Notes: generated by a model from the sequence alone, not told the origin. Numbered from the stretch's first letter, positions 43,390 to 52,487 are shown. The stretch: DNA of 64,000 nt from Bacteroidales bacterium (GCA_024413595.1 JAKSUC010000007.1:1-64000), one strand, 5' to 3'. Program-made: numbers and translations.

Positions 43390-46155
43390 ATGGAATATAA
43401 TCATAAAGAAATAGAGTCTTTCTGGCAAAAATATTGGGAAGATCACGAAACATTCAAGGTGTCAAATAAATCTGATAAACCTAAATTTTATGTTTTAGAC
43501 ATGTTTCCATATCCATCAGGAGCAGGATTACATGTTGGACATCCATTAGGATACATTGCATCAGATATTTATAGTAGATATAAAAGACTAAAGGGATTTA
43601 ATGTACTTCATCCAATGGGATATGATGCATTTGGTTTACCTGCTGAGCAATATGCAATTCAAACAGGTCAACACCCTGCTGTAACAACAGAACAAAATAT
43701 TTGTCGTTATCGTTCTCAATTAAAGAAAATTGGTTTTTCATACGATTGGAGTAGAGAATTAAGAACTTGTGATCCCAAATATTATAAATGGACACAATGG
43801 GCTTTTCTTCAAATGTATGGTCATTGGTATAACAATGATACTCAAAAAGCAGAACCAATTGCCACATTAATGGCTGAATTTGAAAAAAACGGTAATCAAA
43901 AAGTTAATGCTGCTCATTCTGAAGTTCCTATTTTCCCAGCTGAGGTTTGGACTGGTATGAGTCAAGCTGAAAAAAATAGTGTTATTGACTCTTATCGTTT
44001 AGCATATAAAGCTAAAACAATGGTAAATTGGTGTCCAAAATTAGGAACTGTTTTAGCTAATGATGAAGTAAAAGATGGACTTTCAGAACGTGGTGGTTAT
44101 CCTGTTGTTCAAAAACCTATGGAACAATGGCTTTTGAGAGTTTCTGCTTATGCTGAACGTTTACTTGAAGGTCTTGATCGTATTGATTGGTCAGCTTCTT
44201 TAAAAGAAATGCAACGCAATTGGATTGGTAAAAGCGAAGGTTGTGAAATGTATTTTGAAATTGCTGACAGCGAAGTAAAAATGAAAATTTTTACTACTCG
44301 TGCAGATACCGTTTATGGTGTTACATTTATGGTTCTTGCTCCTGAAAGTGAATATGTTGATCAAATTACTACTGAAGAATACAAAGAAGCAGTTGCTCAA
44401 TATAAAGCAGATACTGGAAAACGTACCGAATTAGAGCGTATGTCAGATACTCATACAGTTAGCGGACAATTTACTGGAGCATACGCAATTAATCCTTTTA
44501 CTGGAGAAAGAATTCCAATTTGGATTAGTGATTACGTTTTAGTTGGTTATGGTACAGGTGCAATTATGGCTGTTCCTGCTCATGATAGTAGAGACTATGC
44601 TTTTGCTAAAAAATTCAATCTTCCAATTATTCCATTAATTGAAGGTGCTGACGTTTCAACAGAGTCTTATGATGCTAAAGAAGGCATCATGATGAATAGT
44701 GGTTTATTTAATGGAATGAATGTTTTAGAAGCTAAAGAAGCAGCTATTCAACAAGTAGAAAAATTAGGAATTGGAAATCGTAAAATTAATTACCGTTTGC
44801 GTGATGCAATTTTTAGTCGCCAACGTTATTGGGGTGAACCTTTCCCTGTTTATTATAAGGATGGACAAGTTCAACCTTTGGATATTACAAAACTTCCACT
44901 TGAATTACCAGAAATTGACTCATTTTTACCAACTGAAAGTGGAGAACCTCCATTGAGTCGTGCTAAAGATTGGAAAACTCCAGAAGGATATTGTTACGAA
45001 ACAAGCACAATGCCTGGTTTTGCAGGTTCTTCTGCATATTATCTCCGTTATATGGACCCTGATAACAATAATGCACTTGTTTCTAAAGAAGCAAATGATT
45101 ATTGGCAAGATGTTGACCTTTATGTTGGAGGTACAGAACATGCTGTTGGTCATTTAATTTATTCTCGTTTTTGGGAAAAATTCTTGTTTGACCTTGGCGT
45201 TGTTTGCAAAGATGAACCTTTCAAAAAACTTGTTAACCAAGGTATGATACAAGGTCGTAGCAATTTTGTTTACAGAATAAAAGGAACAAACCAATATGTA
45301 TCTTTAGGTTTAAAAGATCAATTTGATACACAAGAAATTCATGTTGATGTTAATATTGTTAAAAATGATATTCTTGATTTAGAAGCATTTAAACAATGGC
45401 GTCCTGAATTTAATAATGCACAATTTGTATTAGAAGATGGTAAATATATTTGTGGAACAGCAATTGAAAAAATGAGTAAATCAATGTTCAATGTTGTTAA
45501 TCCTGATAGCATAGTTGAAAAATACGGTGCAGATACATTACGTCTTTATGAAATGTTCCTTGGACCAATTCAACAATCAAAACCTTGGGATACAGGTGGT
45601 ATTGAAGGTGTTTATCGTTTCTTAAATAAACTTTGGAGATTGTTTTTTAATGCAGAAGGAAATTTTGAAGTTTCTGATGAACAACCAACAGAAGCAGAAC
45701 TCAAAGCATTGAATAAAACAGTTCAAAAAGTAGAAAAAGACATAATCGATCTTTCTTATAATACATCAGTAAGTGCATTTATGGTTTGTATCAACGAACT
45801 CACAACATTAAAATGTAATAAACGTTCAATATTAGAACCAATAATTATTGCGCTTTCGCCATTTGCGCCACACATAACAGAAGAATTGTGGCATAAATTA
45901 GGACATGAAGAGTCGATAAATGATGCTTCGTTCCCTAATGTAGACGAAAAATACACAGTAGATAACACAAAATGTTATCCTGTTGCAATAAATGGAAAAA
46001 CAAAATTTACCATAGATTTACCTGCAAATGCAGCTAAAGAAGAAATAGAACAAGAAGTTTTGAAAAACGCCAAACTTCAAAGTTTATTAGCAGGAAAAAC
46101 AATTGTCAAGTCGATTATCATACCTGGCAAAATGATAAATTTTGTAGTAAAATAA
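43390..46155 (+). CDS. leuS: Leucyl-tRNA synthetase
   Basis: A 921-residue class-I synthetase. The HIGH motif is HVGH (H48-H51, in [13 protein letters not shown]), the editing domain contains [13 protein letters not shown] and [15 protein letters not shown], and KMSKS is at 694-698. The tRNA-binding C-terminal domain ends KMINFVVK. Between about residues 160 and 195 and again near 620-690 there are insertions typical of Bacteroidota LeuRS. It is a single-gene unit with its own promoter and terminator. Codons shift from T-ending to A-ending in the last 150 codons. Confidence 0.97.
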   Translation: MEYNHKEIESFWQKYWEDHETFKVSNKSDKPKFYVLDMFPYPSGAGLHVGHPLGYIASDIYSRYKRLKGFNVLHPMGYDAFGLPAEQYAIQTGQHPAVTTEQNICRYRSQLKKIGFSYDWSRELRTCDPKYYKWTQWAFLQMYGHWYNNDTQKAEPIATLMAEFEKNGNQKVNAAHSEVPIFPAEVWTGMSQAEKNSVIDSYRLAYKAKTMVNWCPKLGTVLANDEVKDGLSERGGYPVVQKPMEQWLLRVSAYAERLLEGLDRIDWSASLKEMQRNWIGKSEGCEMYFEIADSEVKMKIFTTRADTVYGVTFMVLAPESEYVDQITTEEYKEAVAQYKADTGKRTELERMSDTHTVSGQFTGAYAINPFTGERIPIWISDYVLVGYGTGAIMAVPAHDSRDYAFAKKFNLPIIPLIEGADVSTESYDAKEGIMMNSGLFNGMNVLEAKEAAIQQVEKLGIGNRKINYRLRDAIFSRQRYWGEPFPVYYKDGQVQPLDITKLPLELPEIDSFLPTESGEPPLSRAKDWKTPEGYCYETSTMPGFAGSSAYYLRYMDPDNNNALVSKEANDYWQDVDLYVGGTEHAVGHLIYSRFWEKFLFDLGVVCKDEPFKKLVNQGMIQGRSNFVYRIKGTNQYVSLGLKDQFDTQEIHVDVNIVKNDILDLEAFKQWRPEFNNAQFVLEDGKYICGTAIEKMSKSMFNVVNPDSIVEKYGADTLRLYEMFLGPIQQSKPWDTGGIEGVYRFLNKLWRLFFNAEGNFEVSDEQPTEAELKALNKTVQKVEKDIIDLSYNTSVSAFMVCINELTTLKCNKRSILEPIIIALSPFAPHITEELWHKLGHEESINDASFPNVDEKYTVDNTKCYPVAINGKTKFTIDLPANAAKEEIEQEVLKNAKLQSLLAGKTIVKSIIIPGKMINFVVK

Positions 46156-46166
46156 TGAATAAAATA

Positions 46167-46188
46167 GGCGGAGCAAATCCGCCTTTTT
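46167..46188 (+). terminator. leuS terminator
   Basis: Stem GGCGGA/TCCGCC (46167-46172 with 46178-46183), loop GCAAA and five T. Confidence 0.88.
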
Positions 46189-46212
46189 AATACAATATCA
46201 AAATATCTAAAA

Positions 46213-47154
46213 ATGGTATCAAGTTCAAACATTAAAATTTTTTCGGGAACAACTTCGCTTTATCTGTCAGAACAGATTGCCAAAGCGTATGGAACAAAAC
46301 TCGGAAACGTTACAATGAACCACTACAGCGATGGAGAATATCAGCCGAGTTTGGATGAAACAGTCCGCGGTTCATATGTGTTTATTGTACAATCAACTTT
46401 CACTCCTGCCGACAATTTATTTGAGCTTTTGCTTATGATTGACGCTGCTCGTCGTGCATCTGCTTATAAAATTGCTGCTGTAATTCCTTACTTTGGATTT
46501 GCGCGTCAAGATCGTAAAGACAAACCTAGAGTTGCTATTGGTGCTAAACTTATTGCCAATCTTCTTACTAAAGCTGGTGTTGACAGAATTATTACAATGG
46601 ATCTTCATGCTGATCAAATTCAGGGATTTTTTGATGTTCCTGTTGACCATCTTTATTCTTCTACCATTTTTGTTCCGTTTATTAATTCGTTAAAACTTGA
46701 AAATCTTGTGATTGCATCACCTGATATTGGCGGTAGTAAACGTGCTAATACTTATAGCAAATTTTTACAAGTTCCTATGGTTATTTGCCATAAATACAGA
46801 GAAAAAGCTAATGTTGTTAGCGAAATGACTGTTATTGGAAATGTAAAAGGCAAAAATGTTATTATAGTTGATGACATTATTGATACTGCTGGTACTTTAT
46901 CGAAAGCTGCTGATCTTATGATGGAACAAGGTGCTTTAAGTGTTCGTGCTTTTATTACTCACCCTGTTCTTTCTGGCCCTGCTTATGATAGAATTTCTGA
47001 GTCGAAACTTACTGAACTTTACGTTACAGATACAATTCCATTAAAAAAACCACATCCAAAAATTAAGGTGCTTACTGTTGCGGATTTGTTCTCTGACGTA
47101 ATTAAGAAAGTTTTCACTTGTCAGTCTATTAGCGATACTTCTTATTATAAATAA
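46213..47154 (+). CDS. prs: Ribose-phosphate pyrophosphokinase (PRPP synthetase)
   Basis: A 313-residue enzyme that makes PRPP from ribose-5-phosphate and ATP, feeding purine, pyrimidine, NAD and amino-acid synthesis. Motifs: FSGTTSLYLSEQIA near the N-terminus, FSDGE-like NHYSDGEYQPSLDETVRG, PYFGFARQDRKDKPR, TMDLHADQIQGFFDVPVDHL, SPDIGGSKRA and the PRPP-binding loop VIIVDDIIDTAGTL. The length is usual. It is a single-gene unit closed by a good terminator. Confidence 0.97.
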   Translation: MVSSSNIKIFSGTTSLYLSEQIAKAYGTKLGNVTMNHYSDGEYQPSLDETVRGSYVFIVQSTFTPADNLFELLLMIDAARRASAYKIAAVIPYFGFARQDRKDKPRVAIGAKLIANLLTKAGVDRIITMDLHADQIQGFFDVPVDHLYSSTIFVPFINSLKLENLVIASPDIGGSKRANTYSKFLQVPMVICHKYREKANVVSEMTVIGNVKGKNVIIVDDIIDTAGTLSKAADLMMEQGALSVRAFITHPVLSGPAYDRISESKLTELYVTDTIPLKKPHPKIKVLTVADLFSDVIKKVFTCQSISDTSYYK

Positions 47155-47176
47155 ATTTTTTTTATGATATTTAAAT

Positions 47177-47209
47177 AAGTCATCTCAGATTTTTGAGATG
47201 ACTTTTTTT
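47177..47209 (+). terminator. prs terminator
   Basis: Stem AAGTCATCTCA/TGAGATGACTT (47177-47187 with 47194-47204) followed by seven T in all. Confidence 0.9.
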
Positions 47210-47744
47210 GTAATATTTTTTATAATAATTTTACTTTTCTTGATTTTTAACCGATTTTATCTCTTTATACTTCGATTGTGTTTTCAAGTAGAATTATATT
47301 TCTTGTATAGTTTTAATAAAACTAGAAGAAAAATTTTGTCTTAACCTCAAAAAGGTGCAAATTTGCATTATTCCTTAATCTCGAAAAGGTGTAAAAATAG
47401 ATTTCTTTAAACCTCGAAATTGTGATTTTTTTATAATTCATGAAAATGAGGAGTAAATTTCTCAATGTATATTTTTTACTAATTATGTCTTTTTTTTAAT
47501 CTTTTATTTTATTTTTTTCTTTAAAATTTTTTTTTCGTATATTTGAAAAAATAAAATTTTAATTTGTGAATTATAATTTTATTATAAATATTAAGCATTA
47601 AAGAATATTCACAATCAAAACAAAAGCGTCGCGAACTTCTGATTTTGAACTTGTTGAATATACAGAATTTTCACGAATAGCAACATTTGCAACCATTAGT
47701 TAGTAATCGTATCTTTTTTTGCTATAAATAAATCTCATAAATTT
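47210..47744. other. Intergenic island with spaced repeats and a coding relic
   Basis: Holds three 19-base imperfect repeats (47343-47428, separate entry) and, at 47602-47703, a stretch with better coding composition than its surroundings. That stretch reads in frame as KASRTSDFELVEYTEFSR but has no start codon, so it may be a gene fragment. No tRNA or terminator. Confidence 0.45.
47343..47428 (+). repeat. Three 19-bp repeats spaced 33-34 bp
   Basis: Copies at 47343-47361, 47377-47395 and 47410-47428 with core AACCTCGAAAAGGTGTAAA. The start-to-start distances are 34 and 33 bases, about three helical turns, so the copies face the same side of the DNA. Confidence 0.6.
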
Positions 47745-47981
47745 ATGTATACTCAAATTTCACAATACTTAGCTTCTCAATTTCATTTAGATAAAAATTC
47801 TTTAAATCAATTTTTATCTAAAAGTTTGGTTATGAAAGAATTAAATCAAAGTAATTCTAATTTAAATAATCAATCCTTAGATTATATCTTATCTTTAATA
47901 AAAGAAGAATATTTATCATATATTTTTGATGATGATAGGTTAGAGGAATTGCCAGAAGGTCAATTTGTAAGAGGAAAATAA
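47745..47981 (+). CDS. Small protein of unknown function, 78 residues
   Basis: A short ORF (MYTQISQYLASQFHLDKNS... to ...LEELPEGQFVRGK) with ATG start. I do not recognise it. It is polar, Ser/Asn/Leu rich and likely helical, with an acidic patch (FDDDRLEELPEG) near the C-terminus. There is no signal peptide or membrane helix. It sits alone between two sets of short repeats, which could be its operators. Codon choice resembles neighbouring genes, so a real gene is likely but not certain. Confidence 0.5.
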   Translation: MYTQISQYLASQFHLDKNSLNQFLSKSLVMKELNQSNSNLNNQSLDYILSLIKEEYLSYIFDDDRLEELPEGQFVRGK

Positions 47982-48041
47982 GTAGTTTCGGTTTTTTATA
48001 ATTTTTATTAATTTATTGAGTTTCTTTTATTTATCATTTTA

Positions 48042-48132
48042 ATTCCCTAAAATGACGAAATTTTATTCCCTATTTTGACGGATTTTTATTCCTGTTTTGA
48101 CGGATTTTTATTCCCTAATTTGACGGAAATTT
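48042..48132 (+). repeat. Four tandem 22-23-bp repeats
   Basis: Head-to-tail copies at 48042-48064, 48065-48087, 48088-48109 and 48110-48132. Core: ATTCCCTAATTTGACGG followed by A/T. There are no spacers between units. They lie between the small ORF and the shared terminator at 48136-48165. Confidence 0.85.
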
Positions 48133-48135
48133 ATA

Positions 48136-48165
48136 AAAAACAGCTCAAAATTTTGAGCTGTTTTT
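48136..48165. terminator. Bidirectional terminator before creD end
   Basis: Perfect 15-bp palindromic stem (48136-48150 with 48151-48165) with flanking A and T runs. It serves creD (minus strand) and the small ORF (plus strand). Confidence 0.85.
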
Positions 48166-48182
48166 ATGTTTTATTAAATTGA

Positions 48183-49553
48183 TTATTCTCCTTTTCTCCA
48201 ATTTATTTTTTGTGAGAAATACATTATAATTCCTAAAATTACAAATAATCCAACACTTCCAGCAAGTAAAGCGTATGTTTCCATTTGAATTAGAATATAA
48301 ATATATCCATATAATAATGCTAAAATTCCCCCTACGTAATAAGCAGTTTTTTTGATTTTTAATATTCCAATAGTATATAATGTTAACATTATAATAGTCA
48401 TTGCTGACGAAATTAAATAAGCTAAACCAAATCCTAAATGTTCTGAAAATGAAAGTAATAATGAATAAAATAGTATTAAAGCTAATCCAACTAATAAATA
48501 TTGTATTGGATGTACATTTTTCTTTTGAATAATTTCTATAAAGAAAAATGTTGCAAACGTTAATATCAAAAATAACATAGCATATTTAACACATCTTGTT
48601 GTCTTTTGATAATGTTGAACTGGCATTATTAATTCTACTCCAAAAATTGACTCGTTAATCTCTTCTGTAAAACTATAATTTTTTTCCATTATTTGTGGAT
48701 AATCTCTATTTATGTATAATGCGTTCCATTCACAACTAAAACCATTTTTATTAACAGTCCTTTTTGTTGGTAAAATATTACCAAAAAAGCTTGGTGTTTG
48801 ATATTTTGAGTTTATTTTCACTTTTGTTGTTTTACCTATTGGTGCAAAATTTATTGATTGTGAACCTTTAATTTTTACCATTAATTTAAATGGAATTTTC
48901 TGATTTGGTGTTATTATGTCACTATTTATTTCTCCACTTAATTCATTTGTATATAATGATATACCTTTTCCCGATGGTATAAGTTTTATTTTTTTATTAG
49001 CTATTTCGATTTCAATTTCTTCTGATATTCCTTTTAAATCTGAAATTGCAAAATCTATTTTTATTTTATTTTGATTTGCATTTTTTAATTTTACATATTC
49101 TTCTTGAGGAAAAATAAAATAACCATTAATATCTAATTTAGAATTATATGTAATAATGTCATAAATACCTCTCTTAAGATTTTCGCAATTTATATCGCCT
49201 TCGATTTCTAAATTTTCAGGCAACAATTCGTAATCAACAATTATGTTTTTATAAATTTGTTTTCCTTCTTTATCTTCATTAATTATTCTGTTTTCTACAA
49301 CTCCATATTTAAGAGTAGGTCCAATTATTAATTGAGATTTGCTCCATTCTTCACAAACTTTTTGAATGGCGCTATTTGCTGTTTCTTCTCTTTCATCTAT
49401 CATAAATGAAATCATAGTTTTAGGTATTAATAACAATAATATTATTACACCTATCAAAACTATTTTGATAGTCAATTTACTATTAAAAGTCTTTGCTTTT
49501 TCATTTTGATTAAATTCAGGCATTGTTTGTTTTTTTAATTCAGAATTTTCCAT
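48183..49553 (-). CDS. creD: CreD-family inner membrane protein
   Basis: A 456-residue CreD homologue. An N-terminal membrane helix (about 27-48) is followed by a large periplasmic domain (about 50-330) containing the EREETANSAIQKVCEEWSKSQLIIGPTL block, then five or six C-terminal helices ending KINWRKGE. FAPIGKTTKVKINSKYQTPSFFG and LPTKRTVNKNGFSCEWNALYINRDYPQ are conserved CreD segments. CreD is linked to envelope stress in Gammaproteobacteria (CreBC regulon), but no creBC-like pair adjoins. Instead a winged-helix regulator and a membrane protein precede it. It has its own copy of the palindromic operator upstream. Confidence 0.93.
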   Translation of the reverse strand: MENSELKKQTMPEFNQNEKAKTFNSKLTIKIVLIGVIILLLLIPKTMISFMIDEREETANSAIQKVCEEWSKSQLIIGPTLKYGVVENRIINEDKEGKQIYKNIIVDYELLPENLEIEGDINCENLKRGIYDIITYNSKLDINGYFIFPQEEYVKLKNANQNKIKIDFAISDLKGISEEIEIEIANKKIKLIPSGKGISLYTNELSGEINSDIITPNQKIPFKLMVKIKGSQSINFAPIGKTTKVKINSKYQTPSFFGNILPTKRTVNKNGFSCEWNALYINRDYPQIMEKNYSFTEEINESIFGVELIMPVQHYQKTTRCVKYAMLFLILTFATFFFIEIIQKKNVHPIQYLLVGLALILFYSLLLSFSEHLGFGLAYLISSAMTIIMLTLYTIGILKIKKTAYYVGGILALLYGYIYILIQMETYALLAGSVGLFVILGIIMYFSQKINWRKGE

Positions 49554-49573
49554 AATGTTTTAAATTTAAAAGT

Positions 49574-49590
49574 ACTTTGCAACACAAAGT
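49574..49590 (-). promoter_or_regulatory. Operator palindrome upstream of creD
   Basis: ACTTTG-caaca-CAAAGT, identical in both half-sites and in the 5-base spacing to the palindrome at 50549-50565. It lies 21 bases from the creD ATG. Confidence 0.65.
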
Positions 49591-49610
49591 ATATGATTAA
49601 AAAAAATTAT

Positions 49611-49916
49611 TTATTTGTTCATAGCATTTTTTAGAAAATCTTCTAAAGCGTTAAGGTGTTGAGTAAATGCTTCTTTCCCATTTTCTGTAATAGTATAAGT
49701 TGTATTAGGTTTTCTACCAATAAATTTTTTAGTAGAAACAATATATCCCATTTCTTCTAAATTTTTGGTGTGAGAAGCTAAATTACCATCAGTTAGATTT
49801 AGTAGTTGTTTCAATGTGGTAAAATCAATTTCTGAGTTTACCATCAAAGCCGACATTATACCAAGTCTAACTTTACTTTCAAAAGCTTTATTAATATTTT
49901 CTAAATTTATTTTCAT
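49611..49916 (-). CDS. Winged-helix transcriptional regulator (HTH_34 type)
   Basis: A 101-residue regulator. The winged-helix domain covers nearly the whole protein: KVRLGIMSALMVNSEIDFTTLKQLLNLTDGNLASHTKNLEEMGYI, then the wing KKFIGRKPNTTYTITENGKEAF. This is the ArsR-like 'transcriptional regulator, HTH_34' group that regularly accompanies CreD in Bacteroidota. There are no metal-binding cysteines. It begins two bases after the upstream membrane-protein gene and is followed by creD after 57 bases. It is the obvious candidate to bind the two ACTTTGnnnnnCAAAGT palindromes, making the operon autoregulated. Confidence 0.92.
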   Translation of the reverse strand: MKINLENINKAFESKVRLGIMSALMVNSEIDFTTLKQLLNLTDGNLASHTKNLEEMGYIVSTKKFIGRKPNTTYTITENGKEAFTQHLNALEDFLKNAMNK

Positions 49917-49918
49917 TT

Positions 49919-50527
49919 TTATTTTTGTGATTTTCGTTCACATAATAAATAAAATAGAATACCATAAATTATATGACCAACTCCAAAACCAATTGTCCAA
50001 AATATAATAGAATAATTAATTAAAACACAATCAATTAATCCTAAAATAATTTCTGTATAACCTAAATATTTTGAATTTGAATAAGTATAACCAGATAAAT
50101 TAACTAATCCTAAACCATAAAAAATTAACATCATTGAAGATGTTAAACCATAATGACCAAGATTTATAAAAATTAAGCATAAAATACCACCAATGATTAA
50201 AGGTAAGAAAAAATGCCACAACATTTTTTTTACAGTTAAGTCAAATTTGAAAGGTAAATTGTTTTTTAATGCTTTTCTTTTCGAACAAATAAAAACGGTA
50301 ATTAAGCATATTATAATTAACCCAATACCACCCAAAATAAAAATTTTATTTTTAAGATTTTGAGAAATATTATCCAATAGAATAAAATAATTAGCAATCC
50401 AAGCTCCCAAAATTGCCCAAAATCCAACAATAATAGAACTAACACCGCTAAGTGACAAAACCTTAGACGATTTAGCCATCATATTTCGAATTTCAGATAA
50501 AGTATTTATGACTTCTTTATTTTCCAT
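49919..50527 (-). CDS. Six-helix membrane protein of the creD operon
   Basis: A 202-residue integral membrane protein with about six helices: about 23-46, 61-78, 100-122, 126-145, 151-168 and 171-195. The N-terminal cytoplasmic stretch MENKEVINTLSEIRNMMAKSSK is charged. I do not know a biochemical function; similar proteins sit with HTH_34 regulators and CreD in related genomes. It is the first gene of the operon and has the best promoter of it. Perhaps it is a membrane partner that sequesters or signals to the regulator, but this is inference from position. Confidence 0.8.
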   Translation of the reverse strand: MENKEVINTLSEIRNMMAKSSKVLSLSGVSSIIVGFWAILGAWIANYFILLDNISQNLKNKIFILGGIGLIIICLITVFICSKRKALKNNLPFKFDLTVKKMLWHFFLPLIIGGILCLIFINLGHYGLTSSMMLIFYGLGLVNLSGYTYSNSKYLGYTEIILGLIDCVLINYSIIFWTIGFGVGHIIYGILFYLLCERKSQK

Positions 50528-50548
50528 AATAGTTAAAGTATTAAAAGT

Positions 50549-50567
50549 ACTTTGTAGTGCAAAGTTA
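50549..50567 (-). promoter_or_regulatory. Promoter -7 element with embedded operator palindrome
   Basis: Minus-strand TAACTTTGC (50567-50559) overlaps the palindrome ACTTTG-tagtg-CAAAGT (50549-50565). Bound regulator would cover the promoter. The start codon is at 50527. Confidence 0.7.
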
Positions 50568-50680
50568 AGAGTAAAAAATTATATCTCCAAATTTTTAGAT
50601 AAACTTTTAACAATTTTTAAATAAAATAAAAAAGTTAACACAAAATACCCAAAAAAAACATAAAGACTAAGATAAAAATT

Positions 50681-50711
50681 TTTGAGAACCAAATATTTCA
50701 TATACTTTTGC
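50681..50711 (+). promoter_or_regulatory. rplY promoter
   Basis: TTTG at 50681-50684, 18 bases, then TACTTTTGC at 50703-50711: a full consensus match. Predicted transcription start is about 50717, about 97 bases before the rplY ATG. Confidence 0.75.
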
Positions 50712-50716
50712 AAAAA

Positions 50717-50813
50717 TTTTCCCGACAATGGGGCAATTAGTCCGTGCGATGGGAAATTGAGTTAAAAACAATATGTTAAACCACTCAATTTTGAGTAACA
50801 CAATTAATTTTAA
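50717..50813 (+). promoter_or_regulatory. Structured 5' leader of rplY, candidate ribosomal-protein leader
   Basis: A hairpin with outer stem TTTCCC/GGGAAA (about 50718-50756) encloses CCCGACAATGGGG and CCGTGCGATGGG. A second small hairpin ACTCAATTTTGAGT lies at 50783-50796. The leader is G+C-richer than surrounding spacers. Control by L25 binding its own leader is inferred only. Confidence 0.5.
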
Positions 50814-51407
50814 ATGAAAACTTTTGAATTAAAAGGTACCAAAAGAGAAAACATCGGTACAAAGTATGCAAAAGAAATCCGTAAAGAAGGTTTAGTTCCT
50901 TGTATTGTTTACGGAAACGGTGAAAACATCAATTTCACAGTATCTAAAAAAGACGTTAATGGCGCAATTTTTACACCAAACGTTTACATCGTAAATCTTG
51001 AAATCGATGGAAAGGTAATTCCAACTGTTATTAAAGAAATGCAATTTCACCCAGTAACAGACGAAGTAATGCATATCGATTTTTATGCTTACAAAGAAGA
51101 TCAAGAAATTACAGTAAAACTTCCAGTAACATTTGAAGGACATGCTCCTGGTGTTAAAGCCGGTGGTAAACTTCAAACAGCAGTTCGTAAACTTAAAGTT
51201 ACAGGTAAAGCATCTAATTTACCAGAACAAATCGTAGTTAGCATTGCAGAACTTGAACTTGAACAATCTATCAAAGTTGGCGATCTTAAATTCGACAACT
51301 ATTCTATTTCAGATCCAAAAGATATGCTTCTTTGTCGTATTCTTGCTACAAGAGCTACTCAAGCTGCTGCTGCAACAGAAGAATCTGGCAAAAAGAAAAA
51401 GAAATAG
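50814..51407 (+). CDS. rplY: 50S ribosomal protein L25 (Ctc form)
   Basis: A 197-residue L25 of the long Ctc type. The N-terminal 5S-rRNA-binding domain (about 1-95) has KGTKRENIGTKYAKEIRKEGLVPCIVYG and the MQFHPVTDEVMHIDFY strand. The C-terminal domain (about 96-180) is the TL5/Ctc extension, and an Ala-rich stretch and Lys-rich tail (KKKKK) end the protein. It is followed after 24 bases by pth, the classical rplY-pth order. A structured leader and strong promoter precede it. Confidence 0.96.
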   Translation: MKTFELKGTKRENIGTKYAKEIRKEGLVPCIVYGNGENINFTVSKKDVNGAIFTPNVYIVNLEIDGKVIPTVIKEMQFHPVTDEVMHIDFYAYKEDQEITVKLPVTFEGHAPGVKAGGKLQTAVRKLKVTGKASNLPEQIVVSIAELELEQSIKVGDLKFDNYSISDPKDMLLCRILATRATQAAAATEESGKKKKK

Positions 51408-51431
51408 TTTAACAATTTAAAAACTTGAATA

Positions 51432-51995
51432 TTGAAATATCTTATTGCAGGACTTGGCAATATTGGTGCTGAGTACGAAAATACGAGACACAATATAGGT
51501 TTTAAGGTACTCGATGCTTTTGCTAAAGCATCGAGTGCTGTTTTTAATTCCGACAGATACGCTTCGGTTGCTCAAATTAAATATCGTGGCAATCAAGTAA
51601 CTCTTATTAAACCTTCTACATTTATGAATTTGAGTGGTAAGGCTGTGAGTTATTGGATGAAGCAAGAAAAAATTCCGTTGGAAAATATTATTATATGTGT
51701 TGACGACCTTGCTCTTCCTTTTGGGTCGATTAGAATTAGAGCTAACGGTAGCGAAGCTGGTCATAATGGTTTAAAAAATATTACAGAACTTCTTGGAACA
51801 CAAAATTATGCAAGATTACGTTTCGGTATTGGTAATCAATTTGCAAAAGGTGCTCAAGTAAATTTTGTTTTAGGTAAATGGTCTGCTGAAGAATTAGAAG
51901 TTATAAATACTCGTACCGAACTTACAACTAATGCTCTTTTTAGTTTTATTACTGATGGCATTCAACGTACAATGAATGCTTACAATGGAAAATAG
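51432..51995 (+). CDS. pth: Peptidyl-tRNA hydrolase
   Basis: A 187-residue enzyme that frees tRNA from dropped-off peptidyl-tRNA. Catalytic His is H20 (NTRHNIGF), with N10 (GLGNIG), the asparagine in TFMNLSG, the aspartate in ICVDDLALPFG and SEAGHNGLKNI. The start is TTG at 51432: an in-frame TGA lies two codons earlier and no ATG is available before the conserved YLIAGLGN strand. ATA at 51429 is the only other option. Co-transcription with rplY is likely. Confidence 0.94.
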   Translation: MKYLIAGLGNIGAEYENTRHNIGFKVLDAFAKASSAVFNSDRYASVAQIKYRGNQVTLIKPSTFMNLSGKAVSYWMKQEKIPLENIIICVDDLALPFGSIRIRANGSEAGHNGLKNITELLGTQNYARLRFGIGNQFAKGAQVNFVLGKWSAEELEVINTRTELTTNALFSFITDGIQRTMNAYNGK

Positions 51996-52037
51996 TTGTT
52001 TTTGTCATTTTTAATATAATTTTCTTTAATTTTTATC

Positions 52038-52484
52038 ATGGCAACACAAGATCCTGAAATGCGAATAGACAAATTTTTGTTTAATGTTCGTTTATTCAAA
52101 ACACGTTCGTTAGCTGCGGATGCTTGTAATAAAGGTAGAATTCTTATTAATGGAACTGCAATAAAACCTTCGCGAGTTGTTCGAGTAGACGATGTTATAA
52201 GTGTTAAAGCTAATCCTGTGTTTCGAAAATACAAAGTAATTTCATTGTTGCGTAGTAGGGTAGGAGCTGCCAAAGTTCCAGAATATATAACAGAAACAAC
52301 ACCTCAAGACGATTTGTTTAAATTAAAAATGATGACCGAAATGGGAAAATTTGCATTTGGCAAACGTGATCGTGGTACTGGTCGTCCAACCAAGAAAGAT
52401 CGTCGCGAAATTGATGCTTTTTACGAAGGTGATGATTATGACGATTTAGAAGGTTTTAGCCCTGATTTTGATGATGAACTATAA
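52038..52484 (+). CDS. S4-domain RNA-binding protein, Hsp15 (HslR) type
   Basis: A 148-residue protein. The S4 domain covers about 8-70 (MRIDKFLFNVRLFKTRSLAADACNKGRILINGTAIKPSRVVRVDDVI), as in Hsp15, which binds 50S subunits carrying stalled nascent chains. A basic stretch (FGKRDRGTGRPTKKDRREID) and a strongly acidic tail (EGDDYDDLEGFSPDFDDEL) follow. The tail is longer than in the E. coli protein but common in Bacteroidota. It follows pth after 42 bases, so rplY, pth and this gene may form a ribosome-maintenance unit. A terminator follows. Confidence 0.92.
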   Translation: MATQDPEMRIDKFLFNVRLFKTRSLAADACNKGRILINGTAIKPSRVVRVDDVISVKANPVFRKYKVISLLRSRVGAAKVPEYITETTPQDDLFKLKMMTEMGKFAFGKRDRGTGRPTKKDRREIDAFYEGDDYDDLEGFSPDFDDEL

Positions 52485-52487
52485 ATA

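Noticed and set aside
48042-48132. CRISPR array
   Set aside because: The 22-23-bp units are directly contiguous with no unique spacers, and no cas genes are in the window.
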